Shown piece after piece: positions 56,133 to 64,000 of a stretch of DNA of 64,000 nt. Below the pieces are notes generated by a model, which worked only from the letters and a program-made list of their open reading frames with translations, did not search any database and was not told where the DNA came from. How positions within the stretch are numbered: position 1 is the first letter of the stretch; every line of letters starts with the position of its first letter. Position numbers and translations under genes: made by a program. The DNA is taken from the NCBI RefSeq assembly GCF_028657195.3, contig NZ_JANCPR020000003.1:62001-126000 (forward strand), given 5' to 3'. The DNA is from Streptomyces iconiensis (GTDB lineage Bacteria; Actinomycetota; Actinomycetes; Streptomycetales; Streptomycetaceae).

Positions 56133-59100
56133 ATGGGACCTGAGCTGATCGGGCGGCAGCACCCCGCCGCCGTGCTGCGCGACGAGGCGATCCGTGCCGC
56201 GGCGAGCCACGGCGGCCTCGTGCTGGTCACGGGGGAGGCGGGGATCGGCAAGACCTCGCTGGTGATGCGCGCCGCCGAAGAGGCGAGGGGGCGGGGCGCG
56301 CTGGTGATCGGCGGCTCCTGCTGGGACTCGCACAGCGCGCCCGGGTACTGGCCGTGGACGCAGATCCTGCGCGCCCTGCGCCGCGCCGCCACCCCTGAGG
56401 AGTGGGCTGCCGCCGAGCGGGAGTGCGGTGGCTGCCTGCCCGCGCTGCTCGGCGAGCACGCGGGAGCCGGCCCCGGCGGACGCGGCACCCTCGGCGGCGG
56501 AACGTACGGCGGCGGAACGTACGACGACGGCGGAGTGGCAAGTGATGGCGGGGCGGCGGACCCGGCCGGCACAGCGGACCCGGGGGACACGGCGGGCATG
56601 GCGGCCGACGGTGAGGCCGACAGCTTTCGGCTGCATGACGCGGTGACCGGCGCACTCGTCGCCGTCTCGCAGAGCCGCCCGCTCGTCGTGGTCGTCGACG
56701 ACCTGCACTGGGCCGACAGCGCCTCGCTGCGCCTGCTCGAATTCGCGGCCCAACACACGTGGTTCGAGCGGCTCCTGCTCGTCGGCACCTACCGCGACGT
56801 CGAGGTGGAGACGCCGGACCACCCGCTGCGTCCCCTGCTGCTGCCGCTCCTCTCCCGCGCCACCACCCTCACCCTCACCGGTCTGGGCCCCGAGGAGACG
56901 GCCGCACTCATGGAACGCACCACGGGCGTGGAGCCGGACGCCGCGCTCGTGCGCGAGGTGCACGAACGCACGGGCGGCAACCCCTTCTTCGTCGAGCAGA
57001 CCGCACGTCTGTGGCACAGCGGCGGCTCCCTCACCGCGGTCCCACCGGGAGTACGCGACGCGCTGCGGCGCCGCCTGTCGCTCCTGCCAGGGCCCGTTGC
57101 CCAACTGCTGTCCAGTGCCTCCGTGCTGGGCCGCTCCTTCCACCGTCAGTGGCTGGCCGCGGTCGAGGGCCGGCCCGTTCCGCAGGTCGACAGGCTGCTC
57201 GACCAGGCGGTCGCGGCGCGGCTGGTGACGGCCGAGGGCGCCGGCCGTTTCTCGTTCGCACACGACCTGGTGCGCGAGACGCTCTACGAAGCGCTCGGTC
57301 CCGAGGAGGCGGCCAGGCTGCACGCCTCCGCCGTGTGCGCGGCCGACAGATCAGCGACCCTCACCGCGCATGTGCTCCCCGCCGAACTGGCCCGCCACGC
57401 CTACCTCGCCGACGGCACCCTGGAACCGGCGCGCGCCGTCGAACTGCTGGAGGCCGCCGCCGACGACGCCGGGGCACGCTTCGCCTACGAGGAGTCGATC
57501 GGACACCTTCGCCGCGCCCTGGAACGCGGTGAGAGCGGCGATCCGCACAAGCGTGTCCTGCTGGGCCTGAAGCTCGGTGACGACCTGTACGGCGCCGGGC
57601 GCCGGCGCGAGGCGTGGCGGGTCTTCGAGGAGACCGTGGACCGGGTCCGCGCCCTCGACAACCCGGTTCTGCTCGCACGCGCTGCCCTCACCCTGTACCG
57701 GGCGGGCGGTCACGCTCGCGGCGACGCGCTGACGGACGGACTGCTGCACGAGGCACACGCACGCCTCGACCCCCAGGAGCCGACGCCGGGGCCCGAACCG
57801 CAAGGGCTGCTGGACCAGTTGGCGCAGGACCTGTCGGCACGGCTCGCAGCCCTCGCACGCGGCGACTCCGACGACGAGTTCCTCAGCTTCGGCCTGTGGG
57901 CACGCCACGACACCATCTGGGGGCCCGGCACGGCGGCCGAACGCGAAGGGCTCACCCGCGAGATGACCATCGTCGCGCACCGCACAGGCGACCCGCTCGC
58001 CGAGGTGGTCGCCGCTTCCCTGCGCTGGGTGGCGCTGCTGGAACAGGGTGACCCCCGCTACCTCGACCAGTTCCGCGAGATGGCCTCCACCGCCAGGCAC
58101 AGCGGTCAGCGCCGCTGTGAGCTGCTGGTCGACACCGACCGCTGCATCCTCTCCGTCCACAGGGGCAGGTTCGAGGAGGCGGGCAAGCTGGTGGCCCGCC
58201 TTGAGGAAAGCCCTGCCCCCAGCCCTGCCCACTACCGCTTCATCCTGCGCCTGCTGCGCTGGCAGACCCTGCTCTCCCAGGGCCGCTTCGAAGAACTGGC
58301 CGAACTGCACGGCGAAGACGTCGAGCGCACCGAACGCATGGTCCCCACGGGTCACGTGGACTCCTCGGGGCACACCGGGGGAGGCGAGGGGCCCGCGGGC
58401 GGACCGGAGGTCGGAGCCCACTCGCCGACGCGCCTGATGGAGTCCCTGACCGCCGTACGACGCGGCGACGCCGAAGGCATCAGAACGGCGACTGCCTACG
58501 TCGACCAGATCCTCGCCGAGGGCGACGAGTTCCCCCGCGGGGTCCGCGCCATGTGGCTGCGCCTGCTGGCACAGACCGCAGCCGCCACCGGCGACCCCGA
58601 ACTGCTCCAACGCGCCCGCGAGGCCCTGGAGCCGATCCGCGACGAGTGGGCCGTCTCCCTCTACGGCTGCGACATCGGCGGCCCCATGTCCCTGTGGATC
58701 GCCCACCTCGACGCGGCGCAGGGCCGCTGGGACGACGCCGTGGACGCCTTCACGGAGGCCCGCTGCTCAGCGGACCTGCTGAGACTGCGCGTCTGGTCCC
58801 TGGAGGCCCGGAACGGTCTGGCCTCCGCCCTGCTGGCCCGCGGCACCCCCGACGACATCAACCGTGCCCGCGCCCTCGCCGAACAGGTCGAACGCGAGTC
58901 CCTCTCCCTCGACATGCGCCACCTCGTCACCGCCTCGGGCCGCCTACGCGCCCGCACCGCAGCCCTCGCCCCCCACCTCACGCGCACCGGGAACGCCCCC
59001 GACGCGGACCAGGACATGAACCCGGGCCCGGGCACGGACACGGGTGCCGGTGCCGATACTGGTGCCGGTGCCGGTACAGGAGTGGGCGCAGGCACCAGCA

Positions 59101-59912
59101 CCGACGCAGGCTCAACCACGGGCACGCGCGCGGGCGCGGGTACAGGCGTGCTCTCGTTCGCCTTCACCGGGCCGTACGGCTCCAACGGGCTGCGCGGCGG
59201 GCCCGAGTCCGCACGCACGGGCCCTCCCGAGGTGCCGAGGGCGGGCGGCGGCCCCGCGTTGAGGACCCTGGACGAGCAGCCGCCGCCCGATCGGGCTCAC
59301 AGGGCGGACCCCGAGGGCGGGTTCGCTCCCGAGGCCGGCTCGCCCGGAGCCTCAGCACCCGCCGCCCCCAACGAGTTCGGCCGCGAGGGCGCCGTTTGGC
59401 GTCTGCGCTACGAGGGCCGCACCGTCCATATGCCCGACGCCAAGGGACTCCGCGACCTCCACTTCCTCCTCGGCCAGCCCGGCACCGACATTCCTGCGCC
59501 CCGGCTCCTCAACCCCGAAGGTGGGGCAGAGATCGCCACCGCACACGCCATGGGCGGGGACCCCGTCCTGGACGAGGAGGCCAAGGCCAGCTACAAGCGC
59601 CGCCTGGAGGCCCTCGACGTGGAAATAGACCGTGCCTCGGTACGCGGCGAGACCGAGAAGGTCGCGGCGTACGACCGCGAACGGGACGCCCTGCTGGCCG
59701 AGTTGCGTGCCGCCGCCGGTCTCGCCGGCCGCAGCCGCCGCCTCGGCGACGAGGCCGAGCGCGCCCGCAAGACCGTCACCGCCCGCATCCGTGACACCCT
59801 CCGCAAGCTCGACGGCCGCCACCCCGAACTCGCCGTCCACCTGCGGAACTCGGTCTCCACCGGCGCCGCCTGCCGCTACCAGCCCGCCGACCCGATCACC
59901 TGGCGCCTCTGA
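56133..59912 (+). CDS. Large AAA-ATPase with TPR-like middle, regulator-like
   Basis: A protein of about 1259 residues. The N-terminal AAA ATPase has Walker A 'GEAGIGKTSLVMRAAEE' and Walker B 'LVVVVDDLHWADSASLRLLE', as in LuxR/LAL-type and adenylate-cyclase-associated regulators. A Gly-rich insert (about 105-165) interrupts the ATPase. The middle (about 400-940) is helical and TPR-like. A long Gly/Thr/Ala simple-sequence linker (about 960-1010) precedes a C-terminal domain (about 1085-1259) with 'GREGAVWRLRYEGRTVHMPD', 'KGLRDLHFLLGQPGTDIPA' and a coiled helix pair ending 'YQPADPITWRL'. No C-terminal LuxR helix-turn-helix is seen, so the usual DNA-binding output is absent. No good binding site precedes ATG 56133. 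Confidence 0.8.
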   Translation: MGPELIGRQHPAAVLRDEAIRAAASHGGLVLVTGEAGIGKTSLVMRAAEEARGRGALVIGGSCWDSHSAPGYWPWTQILRALRRAATPEEWAAAERECGGCLPALLGEHAGAGPGGRGTLGGGTYGGGTYDDGGVASDGGAADPAGTADPGDTAGMAADGEADSFRLHDAVTGALVAVSQSRPLVVVVDDLHWADSASLRLLEFAAQHTWFERLLLVGTYRDVEVETPDHPLRPLLLPLLSRATTLTLTGLGPEETAALMERTTGVEPDAALVREVHERTGGNPFFVEQTARLWHSGGSLTAVPPGVRDALRRRLSLLPGPVAQLLSSASVLGRSFHRQWLAAVEGRPVPQVDRLLDQAVAARLVTAEGAGRFSFAHDLVRETLYEALGPEEAARLHASAVCAADRSATLTAHVLPAELARHAYLADGTLEPARAVELLEAAADDAGARFAYEESIGHLRRALERGESGDPHKRVLLGLKLGDDLYGAGRRREAWRVFEETVDRVRALDNPVLLARAALTLYRAGGHARGDALTDGLLHEAHARLDPQEPTPGPEPQGLLDQLAQDLSARLAALARGDSDDEFLSFGLWARHDTIWGPGTAAEREGLTREMTIVAHRTGDPLAEVVAASLRWVALLEQGDPRYLDQFREMASTARHSGQRRCELLVDTDRCILSVHRGRFEEAGKLVARLEESPAPSPAHYRFILRLLRWQTLLSQGRFEELAELHGEDVERTERMVPTGHVDSSGHTGGGEGPAGGPEVGAHSPTRLMESLTAVRRGDAEGIRTATAYVDQILAEGDEFPRGVRAMWLRLLAQTAAATGDPELLQRAREALEPIRDEWAVSLYGCDIGGPMSLWIAHLDAAQGRWDDAVDAFTEARCSADLLRLRVWSLEARNGLASALLARGTPDDINRARALAEQVERESLSLDMRHLVTASGRLRARTAALAPHLTRTGNAPDADQDMNPGPGTDTGAGADTGAGAGTGVGAGTSTDAGSTTGTRAGAGTGVLSFAFTGPYGSNGLRGGPESARTGPPEVPRAGGGPALRTLDEQPPPDRAHRADPEGGFAPEAGSPGASAPAAPNEFGREGAVWRLRYEGRTVHMPDAKGLRDLHFLLGQPGTDIPAPRLLNPEGGAEIATAHAMGGDPVLDEEAKASYKRRLEALDVEIDRASVRGETEKVAAYDRERDALLAELRAAAGLAGRSRRLGDEAERARKTVTARIRDTLRKLDGRHPELAVHLRNSVSTGAACRYQPADPITWRL

Positions 59913-60054
59913 CGAGACGGAGTGAACGGGCCGGTGGCGAGGGGCTGGGGGCGGACGGTGGACAGTCGAACCGGGGTGGGTTGGAGGGGGCGGATGGGGA
60001 GAAGGCGGAGGACGGACGGGCTGCCGGAGTGCGACAACGGTCAGGCCGGCGCCG

Positions 60055-60954
60055 TCACTTCCGGTTGTACAGCCTCATCGTGAGCGTCCCGAAGACGGCT
60101 ATGAGGATCGCGCCGGCGATCAACGTCCAGGTGATCTCGGGACCGTTCCATGTCCCCGCCATCAGATCGCGGACGGCGGCGACCAGATGCGCGACGGGGT
60201 TGATGTCGACGAACACCTGGAGCCAGCCCGGCATGGTCTCCGGCTCGACCAGGATGTTGCTGAGGAAGGTCATCGGGAACAGCACCATCATGCTCACGCC
60301 CATGACCGACTTCTCGGAGCGCAGCATCAGCCCGAACATCGTCCATATCCAGGAGAAGGCGAACGAGAACGCCACCAGCAGCGCGACCCCCGCCAGCACT
60401 CCAAGCACCCCGCCCGCCGGACGGAAGCCCATGATCAGGCCGACGACGAGGATGACCGCTGACGCCAGCACATAGCGCACCGCGTCACCGAGCAGATAGC
60501 CCACCATCGGCGCCGGACGCCATATCGGCAGCGTACGGAAACGGTCGAAGACACCCTTCTCGATATCGGTGTTCACCGCCACGCCCGTGTACATGGTCGT
60601 CATCACCACGCTCATCACCATGATGCCGGGCAGCAGGAACTGGAGATACTCCGTCGTCGACCCCGCGAGCGCGCCCCCGAACAGATAGGTGAACATCAGC
60701 GTCATCATGATCGGGAAGAGCGTCACATCGAAGAGCTGCTCCGGGACGTGCTTGATCTTCAGCATCGCCCGCCAGCCGAATGTGGCGGAGACCGAGAACG
60801 CGCTCGGGCGCGGCGGCCTGTCCTTGGCCACCAGCACGGCCGCGAGCTGTTCCGGCGCGACGGGAGGCAGTTCTCCCTCGCGCAGCTCGACCCCACCGTC
60901 TGTTCCGTCCTGGTCCGCGTTCATGGACGTCGAGGTGTTTGTCACCGTACTCAT
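60055..60954 (-). CDS. DrrB-like ABC-2 transporter permease
   Basis: A 299-residue permease. After a polar N-terminus come six membrane helices: '[20 protein letters not shown]', '[20 protein letters not shown]', '[17 protein letters not shown]', '[20 protein letters not shown]', '[18 protein letters not shown]' and '[20 protein letters not shown]'. The motif '[20 protein letters not shown]' is typical of daunorubicin-type DrrB exporters. Its ATG overlaps the stop of the ATPase gene (ATGA, 60951-60954), so the two form an operon. Confidence 0.92.
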   Translation of the reverse strand: MSTVTNTSTSMNADQDGTDGGVELREGELPPVAPEQLAAVLVAKDRPPRPSAFSVSATFGWRAMLKIKHVPEQLFDVTLFPIMMTLMFTYLFGGALAGSTTEYLQFLLPGIMVMSVVMTTMYTGVAVNTDIEKGVFDRFRTLPIWRPAPMVGYLLGDAVRYVLASAVILVVGLIMGFRPAGGVLGVLAGVALLVAFSFAFSWIWTMFGLMLRSEKSVMGVSMMVLFPMTFLSNILVEPETMPGWLQVFVDINPVAHLVAAVRDLMAGTWNGPEITWTLIAGAILIAVFGTLTMRLYNRK

Positions 60955-61973
60955 ACCGCTGCTCCCTGTCGGCTCGTCCCGGATGTGTCCTGCTTGCTGA
61001 GCTGGTTGTTCGAGTCGGTGAGTGCCAGGAAGACCTCGTCCAGGCTGGGCTGGCCCAGCGCGAAGTCGTCCACGGTGATGCCGTGTTCGGCGAGCTCACC
61101 GAGCGCACGCGAGGCGCGGACGGCGGCTCCGCACTCGTCGCCCGAGTCCGTGATCCTCGCGGTGAGCGCGAACGGGTCGCTGTCCAACTGCACCCGCGTG
61201 CCAAGGTGCTGGGCCAGCAGCGAACTCGCTTCCTGCCGCTGCTCCGGATCGCGCAGCCGCACATGCACCGAACCTGCCCCCACCGACGACTTGAGCTGCC
61301 CCGGAGTGCCCTCCGCTATGACGCGACCGTGGTCGATGACCGCGATCCTGCCCGCCAGTTGATCGGCCTCTTCCAGATACTGCGTGGTCAGCAGCACCGT
61401 TGTCCCTTGCGCGACCACGGCGCGCACGATGTCCCAGACCTGGTTGCGGCTGCGCGGGTCGAGGCCGGTCGTCGGCTCGTCCAGGAACAGCAGATCAGGG
61501 GTGTTGAGGATGCTGGCCGCGATGTCGATACGCCGTCGCATGCCGCCCGAGTAGTTCTTTACCTGACGGTCGGCGGCATCGGACAGGCCGAAGGCGTCGA
61601 GCAGTTGGCCCGTGCGCTCCCTCGCCGCCGACTTGGCGTGCCCGAGCAGCCGGGCCAGCAGCACGAGGTTCTCCGTACCGGTGAGGTCCTCGTCCACCGA
61701 GGCGTACTGCCCGGTGAGGCTCACCCGCGAGCGGACGGCGTCCGCATCCCGGAGCACGTCGTGGCCGAAGACCCTGGCCTCGCCGGCGTCGGGCCGCAGC
61801 AGGGTCGCGAGCATCTTGACCGCTGTGGTCTTGCCCGCGCCGTTCGGCCCCAGCACGCCGTAGACCGAGCCGGTGGAAACGGCGAGGTCGATGCCGTCCA
61901 CGGCGCGTTTGTCGCCGAACACTTTGACCAGACCCGAGGTCTCGATCGCCAGTGGTGACTCTGCCGTACTCAT
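60951..61973 (-). CDS. DrrA-like ABC transporter ATP-binding protein
   Basis: A 340-residue ATPase: Walker A '[16 protein letters not shown]', Q-loop '[16 protein letters not shown]', signature '[13 protein letters not shown]', Walker B '[13 protein letters not shown]' and the C-terminal DrrA extension ('[19 protein letters not shown]'). The Q-loop motif [15 protein letters not shown] is the DrrA-type form linked to drug export. Together with the coupled permease it makes an ABC-2 exporter; the substrate is unknown and the genes are not adjacent to a core biosynthetic enzyme. Confidence 0.94.
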   Translation of the reverse strand: MSTAESPLAIETSGLVKVFGDKRAVDGIDLAVSTGSVYGVLGPNGAGKTTAVKMLATLLRPDAGEARVFGHDVLRDADAVRSRVSLTGQYASVDEDLTGTENLVLLARLLGHAKSAARERTGQLLDAFGLSDAADRQVKNYSGGMRRRIDIAASILNTPDLLFLDEPTTGLDPRSRNQVWDIVRAVVAQGTTVLLTTQYLEEADQLAGRIAVIDHGRVIAEGTPGQLKSSVGAGSVHVRLRDPEQRQEASSLLAQHLGTRVQLDSDPFALTARITDSGDECGAAVRASRALGELAEHGITVDDFALGQPSLDEVFLALTDSNNQLSKQDTSGTSRQGAAV

Positions 61974-62102
61974 GGTGCGTTCCTTTCGTGGCCCTCCGGG
62001 GAGGGGGTAGGGGTCAGGGGCCGTGAGGGCTCATCGCGGGGGGATGCCGCTGGGCACACAGCCCGGTGCGGAGGGCCTGATGTATGCGGAAGTGACGGGC
62101 GC

Positions 62103-62750
62103 TCAGGCGCAGTACGGGCGGGCGGCCCGGGCGTCCCGGAGCGCGTGACCCCACCAGGCGAGCTGGCCGAGCATGGCGGTGGCCGACCGGCCCGTGCCGT
62201 CGGGGTCGTGCGCACGCAGGAGGTCGAAGCTCACGCTGTCCCGCACCGTGACGGTGTGCAGCTCGGTGAAGACCCAGCGGAGCTGTTCGACCGCGTGCAT
62301 GCCCACCGAGTTGGAGCCGTAGGAGACGAAGCCCACCGGCTTGGCGTGCCATTCGTCGTAGCCGTAGTCGATCGCCTGCTTGAGCGAGGCCGGGAAGCTG
62401 CGGTTGTACTCCGGCGTGATCACTATGAAAGCCTCCGCTGCCCCCAGCCGTTCGGTGAACTCGGCTATTCCAGGCGGTGGTTGGGCAAGAAGGCGCTCAG
62501 GGAAATGGAAGTCCGCCAGGTCGACGACGTCGAGCGCGAGGCCGTGGCGCTTCCGCGCCAGGGCCGTGAACCAGGCCGCGACACCGGCGCCCTCCCGGCC
62601 CTCACGGGTACTGCCGATGATGACCGCGACCCGCAGAGGCAGTTCGTCCTCCGCCCCGCTCTGAACACAGCCCCGCTCTGTCGATCGCACCTCTGCGGAC
62701 TGCGCCGCCGACGCCCGCGCCGCTGCCGCCCGCACCTCTGCCGTGGCCAT
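62103..62750 (-). CDS. NAD(P)H-dependent FMN reductase (flavodoxin-like)
   Basis: A 215-residue protein with an Ala-rich start and the flavodoxin-like fold: 'LRVAVIIGSTREGREGAGVA' (FMN phosphate loop), 'AEAFIVITPEYNRSFPASLK' (FMN ring), 'GYDEWHAKPVGFVSYGSNSV'. These are the marks of the NADPH-dependent FMN reductase family that supplies reduced flavin to monooxygenases. ATG 62750 follows GGGAGGC. Two hairpins lie in the 5' region. Confidence 0.9.
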   Translation of the reverse strand: MATAEVRAAAARASAAQSAEVRSTERGCVQSGAEDELPLRVAVIIGSTREGREGAGVAAWFTALARKRHGLALDVVDLADFHFPERLLAQPPPGIAEFTERLGAAEAFIVITPEYNRSFPASLKQAIDYGYDEWHAKPVGFVSYGSNSVGMHAVEQLRWVFTELHTVTVRDSVSFDLLRAHDPDGTGRSATAMLGQLAWWGHALRDARAARPYCA

Positions 62751-62803
62751 GGGACGCCTCCCTTCCTCCGCCGCTCGCTCCTCACCCCTCAGGCGCGAGA
62801 CCG

Positions 62804-62870
62804 CGTCAGGCGGGCCGCTAGATCGTGTCCAGCGGCCCGCCTGACGGAGAACTGGCGGGTTCAACCCGCC
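62804..62870. promoter_or_regulatory. Two adjacent hairpins upstream of FMN reductase
   Basis: CGTCAGGCGGGCCGCT pairs with AGCGGCCCGCCTGACG (62804-62819 and 62831-62846; 16-bp perfect stem, 11-base loop). Next, GGCGGGTT-c-AACCCGCC lies at 62854-62870. They lie in the 420-base gap between the LLM gene and the reductase. The first could terminate the upstream transcript, the second suits an operator. The remainder of the gap has no credible gene, only GTGGATCC/CGTGGATTC-type short repeats near 63025-63110. Confidence 0.6.
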
Positions 62871-63170
62871 GGAAGAGGATGCGAGATCAGGTCTAGCGAC
62901 GACCTCGTGCTCCGTGCGGCTCATACGCCGGCCGCGACCGTGCGGGTCGGCCGCCTCCCGCGCGGGGCGCGACCGCGCCGGATCGCCGCATCTCCTGGCG
63001 GCGACCCAACTGGGTCGCGCAGTCCACGTGGATCCAGTACGTGGCCTACGTGGATTCCTGCACGCTCGCACGGAACCCGTGCCCAGCCCGCGTGGATCCC
63101 GTGCGTGGCCCGGACGTGGCCACGCACGAGCAGCCCGCATTCGGACCGCGCACAGGCAGCCCCCGTGGGG

Positions 63171-64000
63171 TCAGTCGCAAGCGGGCATGATCCGGTCGTG
63201 GATCAGCCTGAGTTGTGTGTTCACGTCGGCCGCGCCCTCCAGATCGCGACCTGTGAACGTCTTCACCAGGGAGCGATCGGTGATCGCGCAGATCATGTGG
63301 TTCACGCCGGAGGGGGCGATCTCGCTGCGGATCTTTTCCGCGCACTCCTCGGGCGTACCCGAGATCGAGAGCCTGTCCGCCAGTGAGGGCGTGGTCAGTT
63401 CGATGCCGCGGGCGAGATCGCCCGCCCCGATGGCGTCCACGATCGGCTTGATCTCGGCCGGGTCGACGCCGTTCCTGACGAGCTGCTCCTCCGGCATGGA
63501 GGAGGCGTAGATGCCGACCATGCTGCGTGCCGCGTCCTTGGCGGCGGCCGAGTCGGTACCGGTCGCGAAGACGACCCAGGCGCCGATGTCCAGCGACCGC
63601 CAGTCCTTGCCGGCCCGCTCGGCACCCGCCCTGATGTGCTGGACGGCGTAGTCGTAGGCGGGGCGCGTGTAGCTGAGCGCGTGGTGGCAGCCGTCCGAGA
63701 GCTCACCTGCCGCCTCGAAGGACTTGGGGCCGCGCATCGCGCCCAGCTTCAGCGGGACCCTCTGCTGGACGGGCCGTGCGAAGGTGAACAGGCCGTTGTA
63801 CGAGTAGAACTCGCCCTCCCGTGTGATCGCTCCCTCGTCCAGCAGCGTGCGCACGACCGCGAGCGCCTCTTTGGTGCGCGACAGCGGCTTGGTGTGCGTC
63901 CAGTCGATGCCGTACTGCGCGAGCAGGCCGAAGTTGCCGCTGGAGAGCACCGCTTCGGCACGCCCGTTCGACAGCTCGTCCAGGGTGGCGACCGCCTGCG
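63171..64000 (-). CDS. LLM-class F420-dependent oxidoreductase (5' end outside window)
   Basis: At least 276 residues are visible; the frame continues past base 64000, where '..AVATLDELSNGRAEAVLSSG' is read, so the start lies beyond the window. The TIM-barrel segments 'RVPLKLGAMRGPKSFEAAGE', 'LSDGCHHALSYTRPAYDYAV' and 'DRLSISGTPEECAEKIRSEI' are typical of the luciferase-like monooxygenase family, and the shape is that of F420-using, methylene-H4MPT-reductase-like members. It probably carries out a deazaflavin-dependent oxidation or reduction. The substrate is unknown. Confidence 0.85.
   Translation of the reverse strand, partial: QAVATLDELSNGRAEAVLSSGNFGLLAQYGIDWTHTKPLSRTKEALAVVRTLLDEGAITREGEFYSYNGLFTFARPVQQRVPLKLGAMRGPKSFEAAGELSDGCHHALSYTRPAYDYAVQHIRAGAERAGKDWRSLDIGAWVVFATGTDSAAAKDAARSMVGIYASSMPEEQLVRNGVDPAEIKPIVDAIGAGDLARGIELTTPSLADRLSISGTPEECAEKIRSEIAPSGVNHMICAITDRSLVKTFTGRDLEGAADVNTQLRLIHDRIMPACD

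Overview
The window is very GC-rich, with GTG/TTG starts, four-base ATGA/GTGA gene overlaps, twin-arginine exports and many actinobacterial families (small laccase, LCP, MHS transporter, Holin-X, TerB/TerD). It is best read as chromosomal DNA of a Streptomyces or close relative. About 45 protein genes are supported. I saw no rRNA, tRNA, CRISPR array or intact insertion sequence; there is one IS5-like transposase remnant near 6.8 kb.

Layout. 0-13 kb: a LysR regulator and MHS-family transporter, two small exported proteins, a Holin-X-like protein, an HTH/Clp-N protein whose promoter carries two identical palindromes, a disturbed stretch (transposase remnant, AT-rich patch), a GNAT enzyme, a divergent FAD-oxidoreductase/TetR pair with two matching operators, and a TerD-family protein. 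13-19 kb: a secreted oxidative sugar module (ThuA/PQQ sugar dehydrogenase; cupredoxin plus 3-keto-glycoside hydrolase) divergent from a small laccase. 19-27.5 kb: a cold-shock protein with a structured leader, a DEAD-box helicase, lactate permease, and a MocR regulator divergent from a Tm-1-like/PEP-hydrolase-like pair. 27.5-31 kb: TerB-like protein, BlaI-like repressor, BlaR1-like protease and an LCP cell-wall ligase, tied together by two BlaI-like palindromes.

31-43 kb: after DUF421 and GNAT genes come a coupled BBE-type oxidoreductase and methyltransferase, then a probable RiPP locus. It has a 61-residue Cys-rich precursor with a threefold VPRC motif, a YcaO cyclodehydratase and its leader-binding partner on the opposite strand, and a coupled DUF5819/HTTM (SdpA/SdpB-like) pair.

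44-53 kb: a tightly coupled operon matching the cyclohexanecarboxyl-CoA (CHC-CoA) pathway known from ansatrienin-type producers: an EPSP-synthase-like domain fused to an acyl-CoA ligase, an acyl-CoA dehydrogenase, ChcA, a 2,4-dienoyl-CoA-reductase-like flavoenzyme and a FabF-like ketosynthase. It probably turns shikimate into a cyclohexyl starter unit and commits it to fatty-acid or polyketide chains. 53-64 kb: saccharopine-dehydrogenase-like enoyl reductase, Fpg/Nei glycosylase, OsmC, a large AAA regulator-like ATPase, a DrrAB-type exporter, an FMN reductase and a truncated F420-type LLM oxidoreductase.

The two regions most worth study are the RiPP locus (about 35.4-42.3 kb) and the CHC-CoA operon (44.5-53 kb).
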